DNA of 64,000 nt from Liminaster sp964567855 (GTDB lineage Bacteria; Bacteroidota; Bacteroidia; Bacteroidales; UBA3663): positions 18,800-82,799 of the forward strand of contig CAZMOE010000009.1 in assembly GCA_964567855.1 (NCBI GenBank), read 5' to 3'. A program made the translations under genes and the position numbers. Each line of letters starts with the position of its first letter. The first letter of the stretch is position 1. Under the pieces are notes generated by a model. That model was not told the DNA's origin. It searched no databases and saw only the letters and a program-made list of their open reading frames with translations. Positions 18,875 to 28,828 of this stretch are shown one piece after another.

Positions 18875-19419
18875 TGCTTGGTTATTCGACAGGTATAATA
18901 AGTACTTTTTCTTTTTTCGACTCTATCCGATCCGGGAAGCAGATACGGAGTTTCCGATAAGAGTTCCCAAGTTCCTTGTGGCACTATTCGTGCAATCAAA
19001 AGTAAGAAAGAGACATTCCGAAGCAGCCATCTTTGGCCTCAAACTACAAAAAAGATTGAAGGTATCGCCTGATGAACTCTATACGTCTCTTCAGGACACA
19101 CAATATGGAATTACCCACCACACACGAAAAGTCTTCAGCCTGATGAAGGAAAAAGCCATCCTGCACCGGGCATAATTCATCACCGCGATTACAACTCCGG
19201 CAATCGGGTTTACACCAGATACATCCGCGGTAACGATACTATTCCTTTTTCACTCCCTCTGATCAGCCAAGTTTTAATCGGAACTTTTTTATCGGCCCTT
19301 CCCGGACATTTACAGAGAAGCAATATCTATGCCTGAGAGAGTTCTACTCTCAGGAACAGCTGCAACAGCGTCGGAGAGCAAAGTATTTATCAGATAATAG
19401 CCCATGCCGGAATAAAAAG

Positions 19420-19456
19420 ATCGGGTGCAAAGTCTATGAAAGACTTTGCACCCGAT
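19420..19456 (-). terminator. Rho-independent terminator of the PUL operon
   Basis: On the minus strand ATCGGGTGCAAAGTCT pairs perfectly with AGACTTTGCACCCGAT around a short loop and is followed by CTTTTTATT. This is a textbook terminator about 60 bases after the stop of the last PUL gene. Confidence 0.85.
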
Positions 19457-19516
19457 TCAATAAGCTACATTAATATCTTTTATATCGTAAGAATAAACTA
19501 CGATGATATCCGCACC

Positions 19517-21712
19517 TTACTTCTGAATGAACTTCTTGCCATTCTGGATGTAAAGACGACCGGCCTCGACGTTAACCACCTTACGGCCCATGATGTCATA
19601 GATAACACCATTCCGGAGAGCAGCGGCATTGTCGCTTTCGATAGCGTCGATGCCAGTTGCATCGGTACCGAGAATACGGAGATCGGCAACGAAAAGGAAT
19701 TCAAAAGAAAGGTTAGCCTCTCCGATTTCCATCAGCTCTTCCAACTCCGGATTCATGCAACGTTCACCATTAGCGTCACCCTGCAGACGGATATAGTACT
19801 TCTGGCCCTCCAACTCTGCGGGAAGTGAAGCCTCAAGTTTGGTCCATTTACCAGCTTCCGCAATATCAGTCTTGTTGAAGTTGGTCCAAGCTGCACCGTC
19901 AAGAGAGTAATCTACGTTAACGGTTTTAGTACAATAGTTGTCTGTGCCGATATAGCAGGAAACGGTCTTGGCAGAAGCTGAAGCGGGAACTTCAACATAA
20001 ACGTAGTCAGGCTGTTTCAGCGTATCGAGCTGGTTAATCGTAGAACGGATGATGAAGCAGTTACGGATCACATCGCCACTCACCTTGTTGTTACGGGTCT
20101 GAATGGCATCAGCCAGAGAATCTACATAAGCGGTACCGTCGAAAGTACGGTAGCAGAGGAAATAAGCATCTTCCTTAGCAGCATAGTTCGCGGCCAAAGG
20201 CGCTGCCAATTTGGTGTTATTGCCGGTCAGCTGATCGAGGTTCCAAACGGCGATATACTCTACCTCTTTGAATGTAGCGGTAAGAGTCACATCCTCTGTC
20301 AAAGTGAGTTCACGCTCGGTTTCCATAGAACCGTCGCTCCAGCCGAGGAATTCATTGAGGTCACCCTTCGTATTTACAGTCAGGCGAACAACATCACCGG
20401 ACAAATACTGTTCTTTCTTAGGAGAGTAAACAACTTCTGCAGACTTGGAACCTTCAACATTTACAACCAAAGTTACTTTTTCAATCCTGTTATTAGTATA
20501 GAGACGTTCCGGACCGATCGGAGCGCCCTCAGCACCCATTGTATAAATCTTATGACCATTGAAAAGCAAGAAAGTTCCGGCTTCAGGGGCAACAAAATCA
20601 TTCCAAGAAAGCTCAGCTTCTGCTGGGCTTATCGGAGCGACAGTATCGGTTTCAGTACAAAGCCATGCACCTTCACCGTCTTCATCCAACATCTGATCTT
20701 TTGCCCAACCCTGGGTAGATTCACGATAGAAATCGCTGACAATGTTGTTCGTAAGAACCGGCATACCCTTGGAAAGACGGATGATAGAGCCCTGCTTCAA
20801 TGTTTCATTGCCTTCTTCATCGGTAGCAGTCGGACGAGCCAAGTTATAATCATTCTCCCAGGTAGGACGCATGAAAATATTATTCTTGAAAGAGAAAGAG
20901 GCCATCTCTCCGAGGCTGGAACCAAAATCGAAGAGAGGATTCGTCTGCTGAGTAGCGGTAAAGAATGCATTGTTTTCAATGGTGAACTCCGTATTCTCTA
21001 CATTTGCCCAGTCCTTATTGATATAAGACATAGAGAAGATCTGCTTGTTATACGGCAGGTCATAGAAAACATTGCCTTTCAATACACATTCGGTCAACGG
21101 AGAACCCATTACAATACAAGCCCAAGTATTACCTGAAGTAAGGTTGGCATAGTGGATATCACAATCGGAAATCTCGAAATGAGCGAAATTACCATACTTG
21201 ATCTCACCGGTAGTTGCATCGGCATCGGTAGGAACTGTACGGATAATGGTACGAGCATAATTGGTAATTTCACAATTGCGAAGAACGAACTGATTGAAGA
21301 ATACCTGCTTCTTATTACAATAGAAGATCTGACCGGAAGTAGCTGCAGCGCCGCTACGATACTGAAGATTCATGTTTTCAATAATAAGGCTGAAGTTATC
21401 GGCCTCAGTATTGTCACCGAACTGCCAGTCCGTCTGGAGAATCGGACGGTTACCGAGTTCGTCATTTTCACCAATAACATAAAGAGTACCCTTCTGACAA
21501 GTAACACCTGCATCAGATTTGATAGCACCCGTATTGATCACTGCACCATCAGCCAAACGCACGATGATTGTGTCCACGCCATCGGCCTCACGATTTTTGG
21601 CGATAGCTGCCGTGAACTCGTTCTTAGTAGAAACAACAGTCTTTTCTGCTACTGCCGTAACAGAAGACATGGCGGCTGCCATTCCCACGATAAAAGTAAA
21701 TACTTTTTTCAT
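19517..21712 (-). CDS. Secreted right-handed beta-helix protein of the PUL, pectin-lyase fold
   Basis: A 731-residue precursor with signal peptide MKKVFTFIVGMAAAMSSVTAVA. Residues about 25-330 show repeating strand-turn units (IIENMNLQYRSG, FVLRNCEITNY, FEISDCDIHYAN, TIENNAFF, FSFKNNIFMRP), the pattern of a parallel beta-helix as in DUF4957/DUF5123-type proteins of pectin loci. A beta-grasp, InlB-repeat-like unit follows (about 400-475, FLGWSDGSMETERELTLTEDVTLTATF), then a possible carbohydrate-binding domain and the tail YDIMGRKVVN...GRLYIQNGKKFIQK. Catalytic residues cannot be assigned, so lyase activity is inference. It is the last gene of the PUL, separated from susD by a hairpin, with a strong terminator after it. 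Confidence 0.75.
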   Translation of the reverse strand: MKKVFTFIVGMAAAMSSVTAVAEKTVVSTKNEFTAAIAKNREADGVDTIIVRLADGAVINTGAIKSDAGVTCQKGTLYVIGENDELGNRPILQTDWQFGDNTEADNFSLIIENMNLQYRSGAAATSGQIFYCNKKQVFFNQFVLRNCEITNYARTIIRTVPTDADATTGEIKYGNFAHFEISDCDIHYANLTSGNTWACIVMGSPLTECVLKGNVFYDLPYNKQIFSMSYINKDWANVENTEFTIENNAFFTATQQTNPLFDFGSSLGEMASFSFKNNIFMRPTWENDYNLARPTATDEEGNETLKQGSIIRLSKGMPVLTNNIVSDFYRESTQGWAKDQMLDEDGEGAWLCTETDTVAPISPAEAELSWNDFVAPEAGTFLLFNGHKIYTMGAEGAPIGPERLYTNNRIEKVTLVVNVEGSKSAEVVYSPKKEQYLSGDVVRLTVNTKGDLNEFLGWSDGSMETERELTLTEDVTLTATFKEVEYIAVWNLDQLTGNNTKLAAPLAANYAAKEDAYFLCYRTFDGTAYVDSLADAIQTRNNKVSGDVIRNCFIIRSTINQLDTLKQPDYVYVEVPASASAKTVSCYIGTDNYCTKTVNVDYSLDGAAWTNFNKTDIAEAGKWTKLEASLPAELEGQKYYIRLQGDANGERCMNPELEELMEIGEANLSFEFLFVADLRILGTDATGIDAIESDNAAALRNGVIYDIMGRKVVNVEAGRLYIQNGKKFIQK

Positions 21713-21789
21713 AGTTCTTTTTGTTTTAAATGATTAGTAATTATAAGTAGTTGTTGTTATGCGTATTATCAAATTGTTCCGTCATGCAA

Positions 21790-21823
21790 GGAAAGTCCCG
21801 GGTCCTCATTCCCGGTACTTTCC
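21790..21823 (-). terminator. Hairpin between susD and the beta-helix gene
   Basis: GGAAAGTCCCGGG (21790-21802) pairs with CCCGGTACTTTCC (21811-21823) with one mismatch around an 8-base loop. There is no good T-run on the minus strand. It may be a processing or attenuation hairpin that sets lower expression of the last gene, or protect the 3' end of the upstream message. Confidence 0.5.
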
Positions 21824-21839
21824 TCATAACGAAATGTTA

Positions 21840-23615
21840 TCATTCCGTTTTCAGCGTCCAGTCAATAAAATACTTTTCGCTCAGAGATTCGGCGACATCT
21901 TTCTTACGGCTGTCATTATATTTGCCGGCTACCCGGTCGTAAATGATCTTCCAATCTTTGCCATAACGTTCAGCCATTTTCACGAGATAGCTGTAAGACT
22001 TGCCTTCGCCGGTAAATTCTTTCAGGTATTCGTCGGCCAATGCCAAGTCGTACTGTTTCATACGCTCTTCGGAGAATGCAAACGCGTTTGCGGCATTTGC
22101 CAATTCCTCTGCGGAAACATTCTCGCCCAAGGAGGCCTTGTAATCGTCGAGGGTAGGAAGTTCATACTCCGAACCGCGAGCTCCGCCGACAATGCCGATA
22201 TCTCCATATCCGCCTGAAGCGGCAAACCAATATTCGTACAAAGGATTCCAGACACGGTCGCCGGCAATGGAATCGGCCGGCACACTCACATAACCTCCGG
22301 GGAACTTATTCAGAATACCCTTGTTCAACAATGTGGCTGCCACCTCCCAATGTCCAAGATGATTCTCTGCCTCAGCCAACAGGAAGTGCAAATCATGACC
22401 GCGATAAAGCAAAATCGTGGGTTCAATCTCAAAAATATTCTGACGGAGATAGCCCCGGTTGTTCACACGACTGTAGTAGAACTTAGAGAGGCACTTCTCA
22501 CCGTTGATCGTGCTGCTCACCAGCTTCTGGACAGGCCCGCGAAGATCCGATTCACAGAATTTGCCCTGCGCATATTCTGACGGACGAAGATAGTAGCCAT
22601 CGCCCGGCCACGCCGGACAGAGATACTGCACCAGGCGGTTGTATTGCTTATTCTGATAATCATAGAAAATAGCGCCGAGCACCTGCTGTTCATAACCGAC
22701 TTGTTCCGTATAGAATATATCGCTATAACTCAAAATCGTCTGCATGGTACAAGAGTAGTAGTCACTGCCCTTAGTATCGAAAGCCCTTGACAAGAAAGCA
22801 AGTACATTGTCACGGATCCACAGCCAGTCGCCTTTAGCCTCCGCTGAAGTGCCGTAATAGTTGGCGCGCCAGGAAGCAAGTTCCGCACGAAGCACCAACC
22901 ACGGCGGGGTCATGAATTTCCAATAGGTATAGTTCGTATTGGCACCGGAGGGATCTACCCAATAGTTCCAATTCATCTCCAGATCGGCCGGGATGTGCAT
23001 TCCGCCAAGATCGATGCCGTTATCCAGCAAAGAAATTGCCTTGTCGCAGATGCCTTTCATATCCAGATGTTCGAAAATACGGGTATCATCCAGATCTGTG
23101 ACCTCCGCCAAATTACTGTCATACCAATAAGCCTCGCCATAAATACGGCCTAACATATAGTAAGCCCATACCTTAAGACGCAAGGTCGAGCTGATCAAAC
23201 GCGGGAAATGGACCTTGGCGCTATCGCTCATGGCACCGTTGATATCCTTATAAAATTTACCCATCTTGGCCAGATAGTCATTACAGGAAACCACTACGCC
23301 ATAATACCCGGTCGGATCCGCATATTCATTCCCGTCGGTAGCCTCATAATTGCCGATATTCTGAAGGGCAATCGGTGCATTACCGGTCGTTTCCAGATAA
23401 TCGCAACGGGTGTCGGTCAGAAATATGGCCTGGTCACCGACTTCCTGAACTTTGGTAATGATACCGAAGAACCCCCGATACATCTCATTTTCACGGCCGA
23501 TATAATCCTTTGCATTGAGAACATTGTCCGGATCGGTCTCAAACATATCGTCACAGGCAACGGTTGTGACCGTCAGTCCCAACATCATTGCAATATAATA
23601 GATAGTCTTTTTCAT
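21840..23615 (-). CDS. SusD/RagB-family nutrient-binding surface lipoprotein
   Basis: A 591-residue lipoprotein precursor. The signal peptide ends in TTVAC with the lipidated cysteine at 21; CDDMFETD just after it is an acidic surface-export type sequence. The alpha-helical SusD fold is shown by repeated helix pairs (VWAYYMLGRIYGEAYW, FLLAEAENHLGHWEVAATLLNKGI) and a C-terminal region with an aromatic-rich ligand surface. It caps the SusC-like porin encoded directly upstream (36-base gap) and captures oligosaccharides at the cell surface. It is a divergent SusD, but the pairing with SusC removes doubt about the family. Confidence 0.93.
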   Translation of the reverse strand: MKKTIYYIAMMLGLTVTTVACDDMFETDPDNVLNAKDYIGRENEMYRGFFGIITKVQEVGDQAIFLTDTRCDYLETTGNAPIALQNIGNYEATDGNEYADPTGYYGVVVSCNDYLAKMGKFYKDINGAMSDSAKVHFPRLISSTLRLKVWAYYMLGRIYGEAYWYDSNLAEVTDLDDTRIFEHLDMKGICDKAISLLDNGIDLGGMHIPADLEMNWNYWVDPSGANTNYTYWKFMTPPWLVLRAELASWRANYYGTSAEAKGDWLWIRDNVLAFLSRAFDTKGSDYYSCTMQTILSYSDIFYTEQVGYEQQVLGAIFYDYQNKQYNRLVQYLCPAWPGDGYYLRPSEYAQGKFCESDLRGPVQKLVSSTINGEKCLSKFYYSRVNNRGYLRQNIFEIEPTILLYRGHDLHFLLAEAENHLGHWEVAATLLNKGILNKFPGGYVSVPADSIAGDRVWNPLYEYWFAASGGYGDIGIVGGARGSEYELPTLDDYKASLGENVSAEELANAANAFAFSEERMKQYDLALADEYLKEFTGEGKSYSYLVKMAERYGKDWKIIYDRVAGKYNDSRKKDVAESLSEKYFIDWTLKTE

Positions 23616-23651
23616 CTTCTTGTTTTTTATGAATTACCTCTTTAAACCATA

Positions 23652-26600
23652 TTAGAAGTTGAGATTCACACCGACTTTGACAACCATCGGGTTTGTCACC
23701 TTGGCGTAATCGAAGCCGCGAAGCGCATCGGCGTATGAATACGAGAATTCCGGATCTCCGCCCAAATACTTCGTCCATGTAAAGAGATTCTCGGCAGCCA
23801 CATAGACAGAACCGGAACAGAACTTCAGAATATTTTTATCGAAAGCGTAAGAGAGTTGCAGATTCCTCAATTTCAGATAGGACGCATCCTCGATCCAACG
23901 GTCCGAGAAGAAATTATTACCGGATGGGTCTCCGTAAGCAGCCCGCGGCATGGAAGCGTTCTGGCCTTCAATCTGCCAGCGATTCAACACCGAAGTCGAC
24001 TGATTGAAGAACTTGTCCATAGATTCCGTCTGACGGCGGGTAGCATTATATGCCTTGTTGCCGATCGAGAATCCAAAATCCGCAGCCAGCGTCCAGGACT
24101 TATAGCGGAGCGATGTCGCAAACGAGCCGAACACGTCCGGAGTCGCAGAGCCGAGCGATACACGATCTTTATCGTTAATGATACCGTCGCCATTTTTATC
24201 GACAAAAATCACATCGCCGCCTTGATAATTGTTGCCATAAGTATTTTTCAGACCGGAAGCAAGAGCCTCTGCTGTGGAGCTATAAACACCGGCGGTCTGA
24301 TAACCATAGAACTCATAAGGGGTTTTGCCAACTTTCATACGGGTTTGTGCGTCATCGTTGTTGAAAGCCTTATAGGTCTGGATATATTCATCCTGAGGTC
24401 CGAGATCTTCCACCTTGCTCTTCATCCATGCAGCATTGGCAGAAACGACCCAATCCCAATTTTTAGTATGAACCGGATTCAGACGGAGACTTGCCTCTAC
24501 GCCGTAACTGCTGATTTCGGCAGTATTGTCATAATAAGAACCGCCGGTACCGAATACAGCCGAGATATTGCGGTCGAAAAGCAAATCGTAAGAGTCTGCA
24601 TAGAATCCATTGACTTTCAAATTTACCTTATTGCCCAACATTCCCAGATCGAAGCCCAAGTCGTACTGCAGTTTCTTCTCCCACTCCAATTTGGTATTGG
24701 GAATACCGGCACGGACAATCGTACCCAGGTTGAAGAGGTTGTTGCTGACATAATAATTCTTGGCATAATTGGATGAGAAACGGCTGTTGCCGGTCAGGCT
24801 CACCTCTCCGGAAATATTCAACCGGTCAATCAGATCGGGAAGCGCCTCTGTGTTAGCTGCCATATAAGTAATACTGGCCGACGGGAACCATCCGAAACGG
24901 GGGGCGTCCAGACCGGAAACGGAAGTACCGTCCACAGTCACACCGGCCGAAGCTTTCCACAAATGATTATAGGTATAGTCGCCGTGCAGATAGAAGCTGA
25001 GCCATTTCCAATCGTCATTGTTACCTAAGATATTCCATTCGTCCGTGGTTTTGGAAAGCGTCTGATAATAATCGTTAGCCGTATTGTAACCGCTCGAGAC
25101 ATCATATTCGTAGCTCTTCGTCATGAAACGGGCACCGGCATAGGCATCCAACGCATGAACATCATTGAAGACATTCTTATAAGCCGCATTCAAATTGAAA
25201 TAATAGGCATTCTGGCGGATTACACCCATGCTGACATAGTTTTTGCCAGTACCATACAACTGCGGGATGATGGCATTGTCGGTCACACCCGGAGTAAAGA
25301 GATACTCTTCCGTATAGTTATAATACAGATTGAGGGCCCCGGTGAAAGTCCAGTGTGCGGTAGGACGCCAATTCAATCCCAAGCGGATATTGGCATCATA
25401 GATCTTATCGGTGGCCTCGACCGTATTCACAATAGCCAAAGGATTGGAAACGTTGTCATAAGCATGCGAAGGATTGCTATTGACATTCCAGGCATTGTAT
25501 TTTGCATAGCGGTTGATAGTCTGGCCGTTGTCCAACTTCTCATAAGGAGAGAGGATGGGCATGGCATGATAGGCGGCGAGCAACGGATTGGCCTCCTCGT
25601 TCATACCGGTCTGATTGAGATTACTGGTCAGATAGGCAAGATTCACAGAGGTGAAGATGTCGACCTGGCGGCTCACCATAATATTGGTATTGATAGCGGT
25701 ATGATAACGGTCGGTAGAGGTATTGTCCAAAGTTCCGTCTTCGGAAGTGTATCCGAACGAGATGTTATATTTGGCCACTTCGTCACCACCTTCCACACGA
25801 ATGACGTTATCGGTCACGAACGCATTACGCTGTATTTCATCCACCCAATCGGTATGATTGTTGAAAAGATAGCTATAATAGTTCGTTCCCCCTTTGAGGA
25901 ATGGATAATCATTCTGAAATTCCGAAAGTGAAGCATAACGGGTCTGCCCGACACCCATCATATAATCGCGAAAATCGCCGGTTCCCAAAAGCGGAATCTG
26001 ATCCTTAAGGATGTTGACACCATAGTTGCCGGAGAAAGAGATCCGAGTGTCGAGGTTACTGCTTGTAGCCTGTTCCGTCTCAATCAAGATCACACCATTG
26101 GAACCAAGAGAACCGTACATGGCTGCCTCGGCACCTTTCAGAAGGGTGATGCTGCGGATATCGGAAGCATTGTAACCGAAAAGGGCATCGCGAGAATAAG
26201 CATTGATAACATCCGATACCGTTGTGTTGGCAAGGAACGGCACACCATTGATCACCAGCAACGGCGTATTGTCACCATGAATAGAGTGAAGTCCTCGCAA
26301 GTTGATGTAACCGCCTTCACCGGGCATACCGCTCTTTCTTGTCACCTGTAAACCGGCGACACCATCCTGCCAAGCCAGATCTGCCGACGGGGAAGCCTTC
26401 ATATCTTTCTTGTAAAGGGTTTCCAGAATGGCGGAAGCGGCATCTCTGTCCTGAGAGCCGTTAGCCAGCACTACCTGACCACTATAATTGGTCTCGGAGG
26501 TGGGAACCAATACGATGGTCTTGGGAATAATGGTCTCGTCAAGAGGATATTCGTGGCCGTAAAAATCTTCTGCAACAACTTTCATCGTTCCACGAACCGC

Positions 26601-26819
26601 GGAAGTCTCAAGAGTATAGACGCCTTCGGAATCGCTGATGGCGGAATGGTTGGTACCCGGGATGGAGATGATCACACCTTCGACAGGCATCCCCGAAGTA
26701 GAGACAATCTTACCGGTCAACACCTTTTTCTGCTCTGCCGGGACCTGCTTACCCTGTGCGTTCAGAACCGACGGGGCAAGAATAAGCATGGATGCGATTG
26801 CAAAATATATTTTCTTCAT
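23652..26819 (-). CDS. SusC/RagA-family TonB-dependent outer-membrane transporter
   Basis: A 1055-residue precursor with signal peptide MKKIYFAIASMLILAPSVLNAQ. A carboxypeptidase-D-regulatory-like domain (about 34-110, LTGKIVSTSGMPVEGVIISIPG) precedes the plug (about 120-250) with the SusC hallmarks GVAGLQVTRKSGMPGEGG, INLRGLHS, PLLVINGVPF and TLLKGAEAAMYGSLGSNGVILI, then a 22-strand barrel ending in the aromatic residue VGVNLNF. With its SusD partner it imports oligosaccharides powered by TonB-ExbBD. It follows the FAS1-like lipoprotein gene by 48 bases. The linker after the CarboxypepD domain is unusual (VLVPTSETNYSGQVVLANG) compared with the classical DVVVVGYG-type segment. Confidence 0.95.
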   Translation of the reverse strand: MKKIYFAIASMLILAPSVLNAQGKQVPAEQKKVLTGKIVSTSGMPVEGVIISIPGTNHSAISDSEGVYTLETSAVRGTMKVVAEDFYGHEYPLDETIIPKTIVLVPTSETNYSGQVVLANGSQDRDAASAILETLYKKDMKASPSADLAWQDGVAGLQVTRKSGMPGEGGYINLRGLHSIHGDNTPLLVINGVPFLANTTVSDVINAYSRDALFGYNASDIRSITLLKGAEAAMYGSLGSNGVILIETEQATSSNLDTRISFSGNYGVNILKDQIPLLGTGDFRDYMMGVGQTRYASLSEFQNDYPFLKGGTNYYSYLFNNHTDWVDEIQRNAFVTDNVIRVEGGDEVAKYNISFGYTSEDGTLDNTSTDRYHTAINTNIMVSRQVDIFTSVNLAYLTSNLNQTGMNEEANPLLAAYHAMPILSPYEKLDNGQTINRYAKYNAWNVNSNPSHAYDNVSNPLAIVNTVEATDKIYDANIRLGLNWRPTAHWTFTGALNLYYNYTEEYLFTPGVTDNAIIPQLYGTGKNYVSMGVIRQNAYYFNLNAAYKNVFNDVHALDAYAGARFMTKSYEYDVSSGYNTANDYYQTLSKTTDEWNILGNNDDWKWLSFYLHGDYTYNHLWKASAGVTVDGTSVSGLDAPRFGWFPSASITYMAANTEALPDLIDRLNISGEVSLTGNSRFSSNYAKNYYVSNNLFNLGTIVRAGIPNTKLEWEKKLQYDLGFDLGMLGNKVNLKVNGFYADSYDLLFDRNISAVFGTGGSYYDNTAEISSYGVEASLRLNPVHTKNWDWVVSANAAWMKSKVEDLGPQDEYIQTYKAFNNDDAQTRMKVGKTPYEFYGYQTAGVYSSTAEALASGLKNTYGNNYQGGDVIFVDKNGDGIINDKDRVSLGSATPDVFGSFATSLRYKSWTLAADFGFSIGNKAYNATRRQTESMDKFFNQSTSVLNRWQIEGQNASMPRAAYGDPSGNNFFSDRWIEDASYLKLRNLQLSYAFDKNILKFCSGSVYVAAENLFTWTKYLGGDPEFSYSYADALRGFDYAKVTNPMVVKVGVNLNF

Positions 26820-26867
26820 ACTATTTACAAATTACGATTATAAATTACCAAATCATCCTATCGCTTA

Positions 26868-28766
26868 TCAATAATTGTTGCTGGTCGGACGAAGACACCA
26901 GTGATACATCATCAACTGCAATACATTATTCTTGGAGCGTGTTCCGTCACCCGTGGAGAAAAGCTCCGCATCATCAGAAGATTCGATTTTAATCTTGAAG
27001 TTACCGGACTTTTTCAACTTGACAACAGCAACCTGATAACCATCGGTGTCATAAGCCGAAGCCTTTTGATAAAGCACGGGATCCTGCTCGTACCAGAAAC
27101 GCCAGTCATAGTTCTCAGGATAGCCGACAGACTCGGAGCCATAAAAATCCAAACCTTCCATAGCACCGCCGCGGTCGAAGTGGAAATTGGAACCGGTAGC
27201 AATCAGACTCATATCTTTCACCAGACAATGTTCATCCGTAATTTCTTCATCGCCATCGGCAAAATAGATACTGATGGAATAACGAAGAGAATGCTTGAAG
27301 CCCATACGGAGATAATATTCACCGGCCGGCAAACGAACTTCGGCCAAGCCGAACGCACGGTCTTCGGTATTATAAAGCAAGCCGTCATATTCTACCGAAC
27401 AAGGCAGGGAATCACTCAAAGCTTCGGCATCGGGAATCGCGGTCAGGACATGATAATACATGGTCGGGAGCGTAGATGACAATTCAAACAATCCCTGAGC
27501 GTCATTCACGATCAAAGGTTCTGCCCAATGATTCCAACGGAAGTAACCACCGTCCAAAGGCTTTTTGGCAGTCGCATCCCATCCTGTCTGTGCCGGAGTC
27601 AACGCACTCCAGATCTGATAAAATTTCGATTTCACACGCCAGATGACAATATGATTCGGAATCTTATACTCTGTAAGATAGTAAGCGATACCGTTACTCA
27701 ATTTCACACCGTTCTGGGCATCGACCTTTTGTACGGAGGGCTTCCACTGAGCAGGCTCATACTCGCTGTAAGTCCGCTTGTCAAGGGTTTTGTCAATCAC
27801 TTCGACACATCCGCCGACACATTCGAACTGTCCTTCGGCCTGAGCGGAAACCTCTTCCGGGGCCAGACGGCGGTCTACGAAGCAGGAAGCTACAATCCAT
27901 TTCTTGAACTTGAGACTATCTTCCGGAGTAGCGGCCCTATTCATCCAGACCGGGATACTATCAAGCGCGCTTTCGTAAGCCTGCCGGAGAAGTGTATTGT
28001 TCGGAATAAAAACCGTCGACTGAAAACTCTCGGAGCGCATATTCCAGGAAGCAAGCCCCTCTGCCGTAAAGCGGTCCATCAAAGTGTTACGCGTCCCTTG
28101 AACAGAATCGGAATAGACGGTATTACCCATTGCATCCACTCCGCAAGGCGTACTAGCATCGGCATCAAAATATACGTCCTCAAAAGACGAAATATATTCT
28201 TTAAACAATGAATAATCATCGCCAAGGTTCCGAATATATTCATAAACGGATGGCTGCACGGCAATGGGTGCATCCACATAATAGATATAGCCATTAGAGA
28301 CCTTGATAGTGCGAAGCAGCTTACGTTCATTCAGCAAAATGCCATTATCGGCATCCTTCGTCACCCAGATGTTCTTTTCGCTTCGCATATAAACCCCGGC
28401 ACCTTCTACGAGAGAAGAAGGAGACATGGCAACATCGGAAACCGAATTCCGGGCAAATAATGAATCCTGAAGAATGGCCTCTCCCGCCTCATCGATACGG
28501 GAATTTTCACAAAGAATGACCGTACATGCATCGCCATTCAGGATATCAGCTTCCGTCTTCAGAGCGGCCCAGAACTTTGAAAGCTCCGACTGATCCTTCA
28601 AATAGGAAGCGGCACTCCCCCGATAGACTTCCACCTGGGAAGTCGTCACCAAGGCGGTTCCGTCATAATGATCATCCCACTCATCGCTACAGGACGAGGT
28701 GATCAACGACGCACATCCGCAGAAGAAGGCCACCGTGACAGGAAATAAATACTTTATGTTTTTCAT
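26868..28766 (-). CDS. Surface lipoprotein with degenerate fasciclin-like (FAS1) domains
   Basis: A 632-residue lipoprotein precursor with a signal peptide ending in several cysteines (C16, C18, C26); C26 followed by SDEWDDHYDG fits a surface-export signal. Two weak FAS1-type segments are visible: about 55-170 (LSKFWAALKTEADIL..., NGYIYYVDAPI) and about 180-330 (DYSLFKEYI..., STVFIPNNTLLRQAYESAL). The C-terminal half (about 340-632) is beta-rich and aromatic, ending in a jelly-roll-like region that may bind glycan. Its place between the FAS1 lipoprotein and SusC makes it a surface glycan-binding protein candidate. Function is inferred from context; I see no catalytic motif. Confidence 0.65.
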   Translation of the reverse strand: MKNIKYLFPVTVAFFCGCASLITSSCSDEWDDHYDGTALVTTSQVEVYRGSAASYLKDQSELSKFWAALKTEADILNGDACTVILCENSRIDEAGEAILQDSLFARNSVSDVAMSPSSLVEGAGVYMRSEKNIWVTKDADNGILLNERKLLRTIKVSNGYIYYVDAPIAVQPSVYEYIRNLGDDYSLFKEYISSFEDVYFDADASTPCGVDAMGNTVYSDSVQGTRNTLMDRFTAEGLASWNMRSESFQSTVFIPNNTLLRQAYESALDSIPVWMNRAATPEDSLKFKKWIVASCFVDRRLAPEEVSAQAEGQFECVGGCVEVIDKTLDKRTYSEYEPAQWKPSVQKVDAQNGVKLSNGIAYYLTEYKIPNHIVIWRVKSKFYQIWSALTPAQTGWDATAKKPLDGGYFRWNHWAEPLIVNDAQGLFELSSTLPTMYYHVLTAIPDAEALSDSLPCSVEYDGLLYNTEDRAFGLAEVRLPAGEYYLRMGFKHSLRYSISIYFADGDEEITDEHCLVKDMSLIATGSNFHFDRGGAMEGLDFYGSESVGYPENYDWRFWYEQDPVLYQKASAYDTDGYQVAVVKLKKSGNFKIKIESSDDAELFSTGDGTRSKNNVLQLMMYHWCLRPTSNNY

Positions 28767-28828
28767 ACGAATTTAATTTGTTACAAATTATAGACTCAGC
28801 AATCAAGCATATCCGGAAAAACCGGTCA

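Larger units (their letters stand above)
18815..19516. other. Convergent intergenic region between the lyase and the PUL
   Basis: Terminator-like hairpins for both flanking transcripts lie at 18835-18874 and 19420-19456, with a smaller one (CCTGAGAG/CTCTCAGG, 19332-19354) between. A 102-codon plus-strand frame (18867-19175) starts inside the first hairpin. Its second half has a plausible composition (KVRKRHSEAAIFGLKLQKRL) but no family I recognise; it may be chance or a gene remnant. Confidence 0.5.

Noticed and set aside
18867..19175. A 102-codon plus-strand frame after the second lyase
   Set aside because: It begins within the lyase terminator hairpin, its first third is an unlikely aromatic-rich run, and I recognise no family. 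It could be a remnant but I cannot support it as a gene.
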